64,000 nt of DNA from Gymnopus androsaceus JB14 (lineage: Eukaryota; Basidiomycota; Agaricomycetes; Agaricales; Omphalotaceae). Every line of letters begins with the position of its first letter. Within the stretch, counting starts at the first letter, position 1. This document shows positions 8,618-19,990 of the stretch, piece by piece. The stretch is taken from contig ML769454.1 of the NCBI GenBank assembly GCA_009733575.1, positions 1 to 64,000 on the forward strand, written 5' to 3'. The notes beneath the pieces are model-generated. The model had not been told where the DNA came from and ran no database searches. It saw nothing but the letters and a program-made list of their open reading frames with translations. The position numbers and the translations under genes were made by a program.

Positions 8618-9234
8618 ATGGCCTACTCTGTTGATGCATTCACCCAAATTCTCACTCAGGATATCTTGCCAATAGCCTCGAATCCAATCCTTTGGACACT
8701 CACTTCGATTCTTGGTGCTTCAATCATACTGCGTCGCATCTACGTACCTTGCACCACCGTTCGAAAACTGCAACTCGCTCGATCTGCTGTAGAAAAGCTA
8801 TTGGCGAACCAAAACTTGACGGAACTGGTCTCTGACTCGTCTACTCTTCCTCTGTACAATCACCATATTGTCAACGAATGCATGGAGCACAAGAGACATT
8901 TACTTCGGTGAGTACTACCTTCCTCTTCACAGTTTTAGGACTGAAGAACGATTCAGGATCCAGCAGAAAATCGACGCTATCCGCGTAGAAGAATGTACTG
9001 CGCAGAAGCTCCCTTGGATGGACTACCTGTCTCCAACACGCATCTTTAACCGTGTGCGCGCTATTTCTTTGTGCTACAAGGAGATACGAACTCTTCAGAG
9101 CAAAATAGAGGTAGGCTAGCCATCAGTCTTCTGTGTAACCTATATTCATTGAAATACTGTTTTAGCATTCAAAGGCTTTGATCTCAAAGCGCCGTAGTGA
9201 TTTGATGGTTCAGTTACATGCCACCGAGGTGTAG
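8618..9234 (+). CDS. Small coiled-coil protein with N-terminal membrane segment
   Basis: Not recognised by family. The model joins exon 1 (from ATG 8618), exon 2 and exon 3 (9166-9234, stop TAG). The N-terminus has a hydrophobic segment (PILWTLTSILGASIIL, residues ~23-38), followed by a helical, charged region rich in K, R and E. Intron 2 (9111-9165) has a good GTAGGC..TTTTAG structure. Intron 1 (8908-8938) would be only 31 nt, unusually short, but it joins two frames cleanly (..HKRHLLR to TEERFRIQQK). The protein would be about 175 residues. Function is unknown; membrane anchoring is inferred. Confidence 0.55.
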
Positions 9235-9436
9235 GGCTTCCTACTGGGATTATACTAGTGCTAAACTGATTGTTATTCTCCACTCATGCGTTCTAAGTAT
9301 TCAGTTTCACTTACTAGGATTGTTATAGTCATTCCCTCCGTCGTCATTCTTTTTATTTGTCTTTTGTACTCCTACTTTGACTGCTGAAAGTGATAAAATT
9401 TAGATATGTTTCATACAAATGACAACGAGTACTAGT

Positions 9437-11849
9437 CTATTCCGACAAGACATGCGCCGGCCCTTCTCTCTGTAGATTTCCACTTCCAAAGTCTTCCCTA
9501 TTCAACGCTCGCGAAAGGTCATCCTCAGCTTCTAGAAGATACGTTTCGTTCATCTTAACCAACCCTGTATTCCGACTGTACGGCGGATAGACCACGCCTG
9601 GAGCATGCATCGCAGTCGCAAGTGCGATATTATCTGCATGTTCCCCATAAAAGTTGTCAAGCCTCTTTTTTAAAGCTCCTCTGGCCCATGTACCTCTGAG
9701 CTCATTGCCCTTGGGTTCAGGCCATTTTTCATCTTCAACGAAGCGGATGGTAATAGCACTGTTGTGGTCGGGGATGGCATGGTGGGGTTCGCGTCCGTCG
9801 TCGTTATTGGATACGGTGACAGAGAGCACCTTTCCGATACGATCTTCATGCAAATCTAGTAGACGCTCCATTTTCTTGGCGATACGGATAGCATCGAGGC
9901 CCGCTCTGACATTGTCGTCCATCTTGTCCATGGCGGGCCACGGGAACTGGGGTGAATCAGCAACAGGAACACCGTGCTCGTCCATCTTGTATACCAGGAA
10001 TGGACCTCTATTCTCGCCTTCAATCTCGTACACTTCTGAGACCTCCTGCTCCGCAATGAGTTTGAAACTCTCGACGAGCTCGTCCGCGAGATGATACCAG
10101 GATCCTATGCCGACACCAATGACTCGTTGCTCCCAAGGAATGGGTTTGTCCAACCCTTCACCGTCGATTCCTCGTCCACGGGAATGTGCGTCGAACCGTA
10201 GCCCAATGAAACCGCCACGAGCACCTGCAAGAAGTTGAGCCATCTCGGTAGCAAGCGTTCGCATACGCGTGATACGCAAGGAACGAAGACGGCTAGCTAA
10301 GGACCTTTGAGCCATACGCTCTCCCGGCGGGATTACACTGTAGAATGCTTGGCCTCGAGTGAGGCCCCGAGAGAGACGAGCAAGCGTTTTGGCAAGAGGG
10401 CGGGTGGAAACAGTCATGCATAGTAGAGGACGCCAGAAGGGTGTGGTTTTTATAGAGTCGAAATATGTTTTGCGCAGCTCAATGAGATTCTTCCGACTCT
10501 CCTCGGGATCCGCCTTGGTCGTTGAATCGTAGCCTTCCTCTACATGATGCGTATCGCTAGACGCAAATGTAGGTGATCTCTCGGGAGCCTCTGGAGCTTC
10601 ACCCGAGTCGCTGTTCTCTCCTTCCACGATGGAGGTACGAGCATCGGATGCACCCCGACTCATACGTGCGGTTGGAGGAACAAAGCCAGAGGGATGCTGC
10701 ATGGGTTGTGCGATTGCATTGTCATGTACGCCGTGGATTTCTGTTGGGATTTTTGCGTCACGAGGCTCTGTTGCGGCTGATACACCGCCAGAGAGGATCC
10801 CAGTGGTAAGGCTCTGCATGAGGCCACCCTCTTCGTCCTGACGCTCCTTGAGAGCCTTCCACTGTTCAATCCGGGGAACTAAAGAGTCGGAATGATGTTC
10901 GTTGACCGTTTCCATCTGTCTGCGACGAAGTTCGGTCGCAACTCTGGAATGGGGATGCGGAGAAAGATGATATTCGGGATCATGTTGTCTGTCTGCAGGA
11001 GTAGGAGGGACAAAACCACTAGGATGAGCAACAGTGCCATCTTCAAACTCTAGCTCGAACGGGACCTTTCCTTGCAAAGGTTTGATCTCGGTAGCTATGT
11101 CTGAAAGCTGCTGCTCTTCAGTGACACGGGCGGCTACAGCAGTGGTCTGAGCTAACTGTCGACGGAAATCCTTCTTCGCTCTGAGATCCTCCTCATCAGA
11201 CTCTCGACTAGCCTGCTGAAGAGCATCCTGAACAGCCTGATGTCCGACTGCAGTGGCATCGTCTTTGAGATCCTGAAGAGTCTCTTCGCGCTCTTCTGGA
11301 GAATTCCACCATTTTACGTGTGATGTTTTCTTGGGCTTAAGCCACGGCCAACGGGCATTGTCCATGTACTGCAAGCAGTCTCCAGGGGCGAGTCTAGAGT
11401 TGAACGACTTGATAACGGCCTCCAAGTCAGCAGTTCTGCAGACGGCAACGATATGAGCCGGATGGTCTTTACGACCAATCCCATATTTGATATCATAGCG
11501 GGACTCGAGGAGCAGGACAGTATGTGGCTCGTAGGCGAATGGTGAAGGTTCTTCGTATACTTTGCCCATCGTGTGATAACGGCCACCGGGGAACCAATTC
11601 GAAGCACGAATGTCGGTCGGACGCGTAAACCCACCGCGGTAGCTACAGTCGAGAACATTAGAATGAAATAATGAGCAAAAGATAGTTTACAAACGTCCGG
11701 ATGGGGGTAAGGGCAGCGGTCAAGTCTACACGCTCATCTCGTTCTGCCTTCATAATTCGACGGTGAAGTATTCTCCATGCTTGTTTACCGGTCGAAACGT
11801 CGTAGGAGCGAGCGGATATGACCTGCTGGCATGGTGTGGATCGTAGCAT
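9437..11849 (-). CDS. Large uncharacterised protein, probably mitochondrial (~760 aa)
   Basis: Exon 1 runs from ATG 11849 to 11695; a 52-nt intron (11694-11643, donor GTTTGT, acceptor CTGTAG) joins it in frame to the 2.2-kb second exon. The N-terminus (MLRSTPCQQVISARSY..) is rich in R, S and A and lacks acidic residues, like a mitochondrial presequence. Next comes a compact segment with many aromatics (ASNWFPGGRYH). The centre (residues ~170-440) is acidic, repetitive and probably disordered; the phrase HPSGFVPPT occurs twice. The C-terminal ~350 residues look globular. I do not recognise the family; a fungal mitoribosomal or mitochondrial expression factor is one possibility, unproven. Confidence 0.7.
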
Positions 11850-12569
11850 CTAAGGTCTAATGAGAAGGAAAACGATGGAGTGGTTTTAAATCATCGAGTT
11901 CTAGCCGACGGGCCGTGATTTTTGATTTGCTCCACTCACTATCCCAGCACTATCTTCATCGGTAGCTTGGATGTCTGTCTTTTCCCCGTCTTCTCGTCGC
12001 AAAATCCCCATGCCAGCCGACATATAGCCCAAAGCCATGCCGGAGTACACCATTTTGCACTTGAAATTTTTCATTTGCCGCTACTGCAGAATCCTGGACT
12101 ACTATGAACGTCTGGGTCCTGTGGAGCCTTTCTATGCTACCCTGCAAAATTAAATGATCTCTTAGCAGTATGACTTTAATGTCGCCACTACTGAGTGCCT
12201 ATTCCATTTTGCAGTTCGAGGCAGGACGTAAAACGGTAAACTCGAAGTGCAGGCAAGTCCGATTCTCTCCATTTAAAACTTGAATGAAGCCAGTACAGAT
12301 TTGCCAGTGTGAAGGACACTCCAAATATCTCGACAACAGAGCCTAGAGGTAAGCTATACCCCCTCACAATCGCGCGTTGTAAGCCTTTGCCGTTTCCCTC
12401 TTGAAGAGGTATACCGGTAGGCACTCTCCAGGCTATGTTTTTAACTCTGTACACTTGAACAGTCTTGAAGCGTGTATACATAGTCCATCCATACCTGTAC
12501 GCAATAAGTACATGAACATACAACATGGCATGAACATTGTGATGACTAGAGCCAACCAGTATACCGTAT
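11850..12569. other. Intergenic, no supported gene
   Basis: Only short, unsupported ORFs occur here. The stretch separates the minus-strand gene ending at 11849 from the tRNA gene. Confidence 0.5.
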
Positions 12570-12676
12570 GGTGAGATGGCCGAGCGGTCTAAGGCGCCAG
12601 ACTAAGGAGACCAGCGTATTTGATGCGCACATTCATCTGGTCCGAAAGGGCGTGGGTTCGAATCCCACTCTCATCA
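12570..12676 (+). tRNA. tRNA-Leu (anticodon AAG) with a 27-nt intron
   Basis: A full cloverleaf can be drawn. The acceptor GGTGAGA (12570-12576) pairs with TCTCATC (12669-12675; one G-T pair), discriminator A12676. The long variable arm typical of Leu tRNA (GGTCCGAAAGGGC region) and the T arm GTGGGTTCGAATCCCAC are clear. The anticodon stem CCAGA/TCTGG encloses C-T-AAG-G; the anticodon is at 12604-12606. The extra 12608-12634 sits one base 3' of the anticodon, the canonical place for a nuclear tRNA intron. CCA is not encoded, as usual in eukaryotes. Confidence 0.93.
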
Positions 12677-13514
12677 TTATTTATGCCCAAGTCGTTTTCT
12701 TTTTACGTATCTCATACAGGAGTTTCTTCCTCTTGTCCCCAACATCAACGACAAAGAGGAATATACAGGATCAAAGTTGGACTTTGGACGACATGACTGT
12801 AGGGAGGGCTAAGCGCGGGCCGTTAGACAATGATGGTGTAATGGAGATGAGTTCAAGCAGTAAACCACCGATGCGAATTTATTCGAATTGATAGGGAGTA
12901 TACAGACGGGATAGAGCAGAAATCGGGAACCGAGGCCAATCATCTGGGTAGCTTTACTTATAAAATCTCATTACCTGGCGGGCTGTGGCGGCAGACTCGA
13001 CCTGGAACCTCTGCAAATGCTTGATACATCCAATTTACGATACCAAAAGCAGCACTGGCTGTAGTAACGCACCCAAAATCTCAGAAGAAACTGTCCCTGT
13101 TTGTGAACAGCATTTATGCACGTTACTAGTAGTAAAGACCAGGGTAGGAAAAACTGCTCCGTATTAAGCCATGAGATAAAGCGGTAAAAAGAGAGGGCCG
13201 TTTGGAAGATTGGATAAGAGGAAGATGCTCTAGAACAAGGATATTGGAGCCAAAATGGGCTCCGAATCTAGATTTAGGTGTGGTTGGTTGGAAAGAAGAC
13301 CACATGTACCGGTGTTTCGTTGTATTCTCAGCTTTCGTGTCGTCACCAATCTCTCCTCTAAGTTGAAAATATTCCTTCAACTAGCCTCGGGAGAATACTT
13401 CTAAAGGAAGCAAGGGAGGAAGAGAACTTGGCTGAATAAAATGTTTCAAATTTACAGACTCGGAGCCAGACCTACGGGCCACTTCAACTTCCTACTGATC
13501 TAACAATAATGTAG
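12677..13514. other. Intergenic, no supported gene
   Basis: Short overlapping ORFs without recognisable protein features. A T-rich run follows the tRNA 3' end and may contain the Pol III terminator (TTTTCTTTTT near 12696-12705). Confidence 0.5.
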
Positions 13515-14629
13515 CTACAGTCTTGTCAACGACCACATCATCATATGAAACGGATCCTTATTATCAGGGTACATATCAAAGTAGCTGTCGCCACCAACCG
13601 GCTTAAGTTCTGCCTTGACCTCAACACATCCCACTCCAAATATCCTCTCCCACAACTCCTTCCAACTTTCAGGTGAGTGACAGAAAGTCTTGAAATCGGA
13701 TCCGCCTGGGGCCCAGAATCCTTTAATGGACCTCCCTGCGTGCATTCCAAGGATCATAGATCCAGGCTCAGGAGAGAGAAGGCTCGCAAGTCCCCAAGCA
13801 ATCTGATCCTGCTGTGTCTCGGAAAAGAGGTGAAAGAATTGACCCGTGTATACTGCAGAGACAGAACCACGGAGATCATTCAAACTGGTAATACTATTGA
13901 GAGATAGAGCAGCAGTAGTTGGCGGAGAGCCCTTTGCGAAGGAGGGGACAGCGCTCAGAAAACTAGGGTTCAACACATCACCCTCAATAAAGGACGCCGG
14001 GAAAGAATGAGAAGTGGACTTGAACAATTCATGACCGAGCTCCCAAAGACCTAAATTCGACATTGATTAGTACAAAGGAAAACACCGCCATTAAAGCTGT
14101 CACTTGCTTTTACGAAGGTCCGATGAAAGAGTGTTTTGAACAGGATATCCATCTTGGATGGCTTTCCGAATGTCACTGCCAACTGCATTATATTCAATAT
14201 ATGAGCAAGGGATCCAATGTAATATGAAACCTACAGCAGCACCCTAAATCTATCAAAATCGCATATTTTCTTTCCTTTCCGAGCTTGATCAGTTGGTCGT
14301 ATGCAGGAAGACGTCCCAGCTGTAATCTTGACGATCTCTTCAGGTACAAAAGAGGCAGAAAAATGCAGCTACAGACCTAGCAAAGTCGAAGAGGCGAATA
14401 GAAGGAAACGGATATATCTGGAAAATATACGTGAAGTTTCATAAAGATGTACAGAGGAAGCACCAACCGAAAATGCTTTGATCTGAACAGCGATGATGTG
14501 CTTTTTGAGCTCTGCATCATCTTGTATACCGGTTTCCTTCTTGAAAAAAGTTTTCTCCTCTTCGTCGAGGTTGTAGTATCTATCATCCAGCGGAAGGTAA
14601 AAGGACTTATCATTCAATGAGGATGTCAT
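13515..14629 (-). CDS. SAM-dependent methyltransferase, AusD/meroterpenoid type
   Basis: The start MTSSLNDKSFYLPLDDRYYN and the following YNLDEEEKTFFKKETGIQDD match the N-terminus of a family common in Agaricomycetes and related to methyltransferases of meroterpenoid pathways. The SAM-binding motif is split over exons: LIDLGCC..VGSDIRKA..GYPVQN, then SDLRK. The C-terminal exon has FFHLFSE, LASLLSPEPGSMILGMH and FCHSPESWKELW, all usual for the family. At least three introns interrupt it; the last one starts GCAAGT at about 14121, a GC-AG intron, and ends TTTAG before 14064. No other biosynthetic genes are next to it, so the substrate is unknown. Confidence 0.8.
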
Positions 14630-15499
14630 AGAAGTAAGGTGGGAAGGGCAGCGGGGTGGGAATGAACGGTGAGGATTCGAGAGTTTTTCAGGGCGCAAGT
14701 CCACGATTTTACCAAAGTGCATTTCTCCGTGTCGGCCGCGGTGATGGAAGATATAGTGCAGCATATACGACGTACGCATAAACGGACTTGATATTCCGAT
14801 TCCTAGACCTTAATTATTTATCCCCCAAACAACATGTTACTTAAAAGGAAGCATTTGGAGTTGTTTCCTGTAGCAGCTATACAACTTTGACCAGACTCGG
14901 TCATAGTTGAGGTGAACATCAGAAGGCCGGGCAGAGTGATCATAATTGTTAGAGTGGAAGGCCAGAAGTTGGGATACAACTGAGTCCGGGTGACACCGTC
15001 CTGCCCAGATAAGCAGTACTAGGCTCACGGGAGCAGTGACCCAAACAATCACGCTATGTTGCCTCAGAACGCGTGAAGACGGCAACTTCCCAAGGAATAA
15101 TGATTGCATCCAGGTCCTGAGCAACGAACTATGAACCATTCCGCCACGAGGTTTCACACAACAGAGCACATCCATGTTCTGTGTGAAGTCGTTTGGTAGT
15201 GATCAACTGTGTGTCCGTTCTTGACTCTATTGAACTTTCTGTTAATGACTGCTTTTAACGTAGGCTGGTACGAAGCAAGAGCGCTAATAAGTAGGATAAA
15301 CGTAGAAATAATTGTCCGACATACCTGGTACGAAGCAAGAGCGCTAAGGGGCTCGCTTCGTCCCAGGATAGTAACTGTGCTGTAAAACGGAAGTAAATCA
15401 GTTGCTGTGCGACGCTCGGTCATTGTCCGTTAACAAAACTAGCTCTCTGTTGAACAGCTAACAGCTTCAGAGAGTTACAGAGAGCGTATCGAACCTCGA
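14630..15499. other. Unresolved stretch with a 24-bp direct repeat
   Basis: Two overlapping minus-strand ORFs (15175-14837 and 15423-15154) show no family signature and cannot be joined with confidence. The phrase GGTACGAAGCAAGAGCGCTA occurs twice, near 15265 and 15327. A broken or lineage-specific gene is possible. Confidence 0.35.
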
Positions 15500-16457
15500 C
15501 CAAACAAAGGTGGACTTATTCCACTCTCTTGTCACCTCTGATAATATTGCGAGAAGAACCCTTGCAGGCCATTTTTTATGACACTTCCATGAATATCTAA
15601 CTCGCGGTGGTGAAAAGTTAGACTGTTTCATCATGAAACCAGCACGAGTTGCTGGACAGAAAACACGAACGTGGAGCAACGATACTACAGCTTGAGAAGT
15701 GCACTCATTCTTCGTACCTCCCTCTATTGTTTCTCGTTGCTTTAATCCAGACACCATATCAAACCTCATCATCGGCACTTACTACATTCCAGAAAATCGA
15801 ACGTTCCCAACGCTTGACTCGTTTCTTGTTCAATCTGATACGCATGCTGTGGCTTTTCGAGCTACAATTTCAAGTAGGCATGGTGTAAGTGATGAAGGAG
15901 CTATTTGGTTTCGGTCACATGGAATTGAGACAATTGAATAAGTATGTGTATGTTTCTCCTTCCTCCACCAAAACTGCATCCATTCCTTTAACTGCTTCTA
16001 TCCCTGATGTGCTTAACTATCCAGGAATCCACATACATCCCGACACCCTCATCATTTCCAGGGCATCTGTGGAGGAATCTCATGAACCTACTGTCGCTTC
16101 CGCAGAGGGGTCTACCATTGCTTCCGCAGAGGGACCTGCAGAGGGTGATGTTGCTAATGCGAAGAAACCCATGGTCGATTCTGGTGGTAACAATTTTGCT
16201 GTAAAAATCGTTGGGATATATCATCTTCATCTTGACTTCACAACGTATGTCGTCCTTGTTTTTTGCACCGAATTACTGCTTATTTAGCACCACAGGAAGA
16301 AAACAAAGGAAGGCGGGAAGCGGAATCGCCCGTCTGCATTACAACAAGCGCCTGCCAAGAAAACTAAAACGAAACATGCGCCCGCCGACAAGGAACCTAC
16401 TACGCGATCTCAACCTGGAACGGGATCTTGTCGTTCCCCGACTAGCTGCTCATAATA
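15500..16457 (+). pseudogene. Decayed RHS/Crinkler-like protein, C-terminal part
   Basis: Plus-strand pieces resemble the C-terminal region of the RHS/CRN-type proteins that are expanded in Agaricomycetes: TLAGHF..HFHEYLTRGGEKL near 15560-15620, then IGTYYIPENRTFPTLDSF and HAVAFRATIS..H (15775-15930). A repeated SAEGSTIASAEG stretch follows (16090-16150) and a basic, NLS-like tail (HHRKKTKEGGKRNRP, AKKTKTK) ends in a stop near 16457. A stop lies inside the first block and no continuous ORF or good intron set links the pieces, nor is an N-terminal domain visible. The family assignment rests on recollection of short motifs. Confidence 0.42.
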
Positions 16458-17000
16458 ATAATCATCGGGGATAGCAATGTTTATTGTACTAGTATTCTGT
16501 ATTTATTTATTTTTGCAGAAGTGTGGCATCTGCTAAGCATGTTCTCTTGGTCCTGTTCCATATCAGTTTATCACGTACCGTCCTGGTGTAAGTATCTCTA
16601 TCAAGGTTCTGGCTCAGATGCTTCACATCCTTGAAGGAGACAGGAAAAGGATTGCTTCCAGCTCTACCTAAGCGCTACACGGTTCGTCTGTGGGATGTGG
16701 AGAAAAAGGCAACAAGTACTTCATGTCTGACTTGAAGGGCAGACATATTCAATCTTCTCTATTGTATTCTCTGTTGTATTCTCTCCGATTTACCAGTTGA
16801 AGGTGATGAACCGTGACATTCCATAAGTAGTCCAAATACTTTGTTGCGTACTCCGAGCCAGATACCTGAGATAGCAACTTGAATGATTCTCTCAGGCTCA
16901 CAATTCTCGTATGGGATGTGGAATCGGGACAAAAACTTCCATCCCAATCCAGCGCTAAAACGCGTACTTTAGCGCCTTGTCCTCCTTGTCTTCTACTGTG
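16458..17000. other. Intergenic, no supported gene
   Basis: No gene seen. It contains a short direct repeat of TTGTATTCTCT near 16760 and presumably the promoter of the F-box gene starting at 17001. Confidence 0.5.
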
Positions 17001-18465
17001 ATGTTGCTCACAGAGTTACCGGACGATATCCTATTCAAAGTGCTGCAGTTTCTATCTCCGAAAGATATCGTTCTCTCACTACGTCAAGTGAGTTTTAGAT
17101 CCACTTGAATTACCGACCATTAATGTTACTTAACACAGACATGTAAACGACTTCATAGCTTCACGTTGGAACGAACGGTCTGGACTAGTGCTTACAGGAA
17201 CTCTGAGAGATTTCTACCTCCTGGGCCCTCCCCAAACTACTCAGCTCCCGAGCTAGAACGGATTCTTATTCGTGCACACAGACTAGACTCGAATTGGGAG
17301 AGCTCAGATCCTGCACCCAAACGGAGTTGGTCTCTCAAGTGCGCTAGGTCAGATATTCGCTGGTTGGAGATATATAACGGCAAATATCTTGCTATTGGAG
17401 GCGTAAATGGATTCTTTGTCTATGATCTTCGTACCCAGCAAGAGATATTCCGCCATGACGAGCCGAATAAAAAGTTCAAATTTTGGTTCTATTGTCGAAA
17501 TGGTACCCTGGGCGTTGATCATGACGAAGTCGATCTCTTTATACCTTTTGGAAAGATGTCTGCACTGAACGATGCGATGACTCTGTGCGTTATAGCCACT
17601 GCTTTTTTTCCTCGTTCTCAATGTGATACTTTAGTGGGTTGTGGAAAATAGAACCTTCTGGTTCTGTTACTTTGATTCAAACCAATCTTCAAATGTCTAG
17701 TATCCAGATGAATATTGGCTATGGCTACACTGTGTTCCGCCAACGCACCGGTATCCCCCTTCTGTTACACATCGCATCTCAGAAAGTGTACGATTTTGCT
17801 CAAACGGAATCAGTGCGATTTTTATTGGCCCTCTCCATAGGTCAATTAACTGACATACTTATGGATAGATAATAAATCCTACAGAGGTGATCATCATGCC
17901 AAACCACATCCTTCTGGTTTACACGGTCTATATAGATCGAAAGCAGAACAAACTCTTTGAATTATACCCACTTCCTAACAGCTCAACGCAGAATAACACT
18001 ACTCTCCATCGGACACATCACGGGTCGATTTCTTGTGGATTCATCGAACCTACTCATCTGTCTTCCAATATTACGCCCGACCTCGATAGCGGGACCATCT
18101 GGCTTGTTGCGTTATTCAATGACCAGGGACTCGGCGGTCTGCGCATAGACCTTCAGCCCGACGGTACCATGACTTTCCGTATCGACATTCACGAGCAAGA
18201 TATTGCGGACTTGTCTTTCCCATATGATTCTATGTTTGCAGTCACTTCGAGAACCAGAGCTAGAGGGATTGCCCGGACGGCCTCCTCACCCGAAAAGCCG
18301 ATGTGTGCGATGTACAGCATCTGTCTATCTAACGGAGACCTGATGATAAAATCACACTTGGTATGGATTCCCCAGCTGCTGCCTATCTCGTATACCTTCG
18401 ATGGACTTTACGGCTTGTTGTGCTCAGCGGTCGACGACCAAATTAATATACTGGAGTTTGCATAG
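17001..18465 (+). CDS. F-box protein with divergent C-terminal domain (~430 aa)
   Basis: The ATG at 17001 opens directly into an F-box: LLTELPDDILFKVLQFLSP then KDIVLSLRQTCKRLH, interrupted by an intron at 17088-17138. F-box proteins recruit substrates to SCF (Skp1-Cullin) ubiquitin ligases. Two more introns fit by frame and motif, 17585-17634 and 17813-17868. The downstream part has alternating short hydrophobic strands (LAIGGVNGFFVYDLRT, GTIWLVALFN) that suggest a beta-propeller-like fold, though no WD signature is clear. The last exon ends at TAG 18465. Such single-F-box proteins are numerous in Agaricomycetes and their targets are mostly unknown. Confidence 0.78.
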
Positions 18466-18652
18466 GTTGTGAAACTACTACTAGCACATGGGACAGATCT
18501 TGTAAATTATAAGGCTGGTTGCATTATGCAGACCGGCGGGGATCTTGTAAACGAGGGATCACTAGCGGAGGCTGTTACTACCGGTTTTGGTGTAGAGTGC
18601 GTCCTAGCAAGCATTTCATCTATACTTGAATGATGGCAAAAATACTTGAAAC

Positions 18653-19579
18653 TCACATCGCAGCGTTTACAGACCAAATAGACCAGGCTTCATGTCTAAA
18701 CGCCGCTACGGCCTCAGTATCCGCCTCTCTGTCCGCTCTCCATGCTCGCTGTTCCAATGTGTATGCAATGTCACTGAACCCTCGTGCACACTCGCGATGG
18801 GCCATGGGATAGGAAGAAAGGATTTCTCGATGGGTAAAGATAGCTTCGAGGTACTCGCCTCCTGTGGTGGGGTACGAGTCCATTTGAGACTGTATGGCCT
18901 GCAGGTAGGCACATCCGTATGATTCGCTTCTTGTGCTGGTGTTGGAGTAATCCGACTCTGCTGTGTCGGACTATGTGGATGGCTCGGATGAATGGATCTC
19001 GTTCGGGGAAAAGAATGCACATACCTGATAGCTCTGGTCGTCGGACATCATTGCGTCGTCCTGGACGTCTACTGGTGGAAGAGATCCCTTTGGGAATTGT
19101 ATGATGTCTCCGCCTTCTTGCTATCTCAAGGCGTACGAATCAGGATCTAGATATCGCAATACAAGTCCTTGGCGGAGAGAACTCACATTATGCTTCGTTC
19201 CTCCTAATGAAAGTGTTTGTAGCAAATCGCACAATTCCATCGGAAAACACTGTTTTATGCACAGCAAAGATTCAGGAAAGATGTACGTGGCTAAAAAAAA
19301 TTGACGTTCTTCACCTCTTGGCTTATCGTTGAATTCATAGTGGCGTACGCTTGAAGAGAGGATTGGTGCTGTGGGTGAAGGAGATGGAGATGGAGTGAGT
19401 ACTATTCCAATGGCTTTAATATGTGGTCTACAATCCTCGTGTTCAAAGCATTGAACTAGAGCCAAAGCCTCGAGGCACAACATCGATAAGAGCCATCTTG
19501 CCTTCACGTGTGACATCATATCTCCGCATGTCGTGTCATAAACTGCAGTTAGGAGGGCGTTTCGATCCCTCGCGCTCAT
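18653..19579 (-). CDS. Hypothetical protein, alpha-helical
   Basis: Unrecognised. The chosen start is the first ATG in frame, 19579 (MSARDRNALL); an upstream exon is possible because the frame stays open for some distance 5' without an ATG. An intron at about 19195-19130 (donor GTGAGT, acceptor GATAG, 66 nt, contains an in-frame stop) and another near 19024-18985 (donor GTATGT, acceptor CATAG) give a consistent reading frame. The C-terminal exon (YLEAIFTHREILSSYP, HRECARGFSDIAYTLEQRAW) reads as amphipathic helices rich in A, R and E. No catalytic motif, signal peptide or membrane segment is visible. Confidence 0.5.
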
Positions 19580-19990
19580 CAAAGCAATACTTATATCCAC
19601 TAACCCTACTATTGGAAGATCACTCTCGATGGAAGTGTCGACGCTAGCACAGTGCGGACGTGTTCCCGTTAATGCCAAGACGTATTTGCAGTACAGAGAG
19701 TATTACTCGGTCGCAGCGGATGTTTAGGGTGCCCGTTGCCGCAATGAAGTTTGCTTGTGTCGGGCAGCTACATATGTACTCCAACGGTTTGCCAACGGTG
19801 CGACCAATTTGACCAATTTGAATTCAAAGTGCGACGTGTTGCTTTGTCCACCGGAGCGAACCGATTTGGTTGATCCACTTTCCCTCTTTCCATTGTCAGC
19901 AAGGCCAGGCGCCTTCACGAACGTTGTCTTGCACCACTCATATGCCTACTTCGACGTAAACACGCCTTTCTGTTCAGTTCTGTCTCTAGC

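Noticed and set aside
19130..19195. In-frame stop as evidence that the gene at 18653-19579 is a pseudogene
   Set aside because: The stop falls within a good 66-nt intron (GTGAGT donor, CTGAT branch-like site, ATAG acceptor) that keeps the frame.
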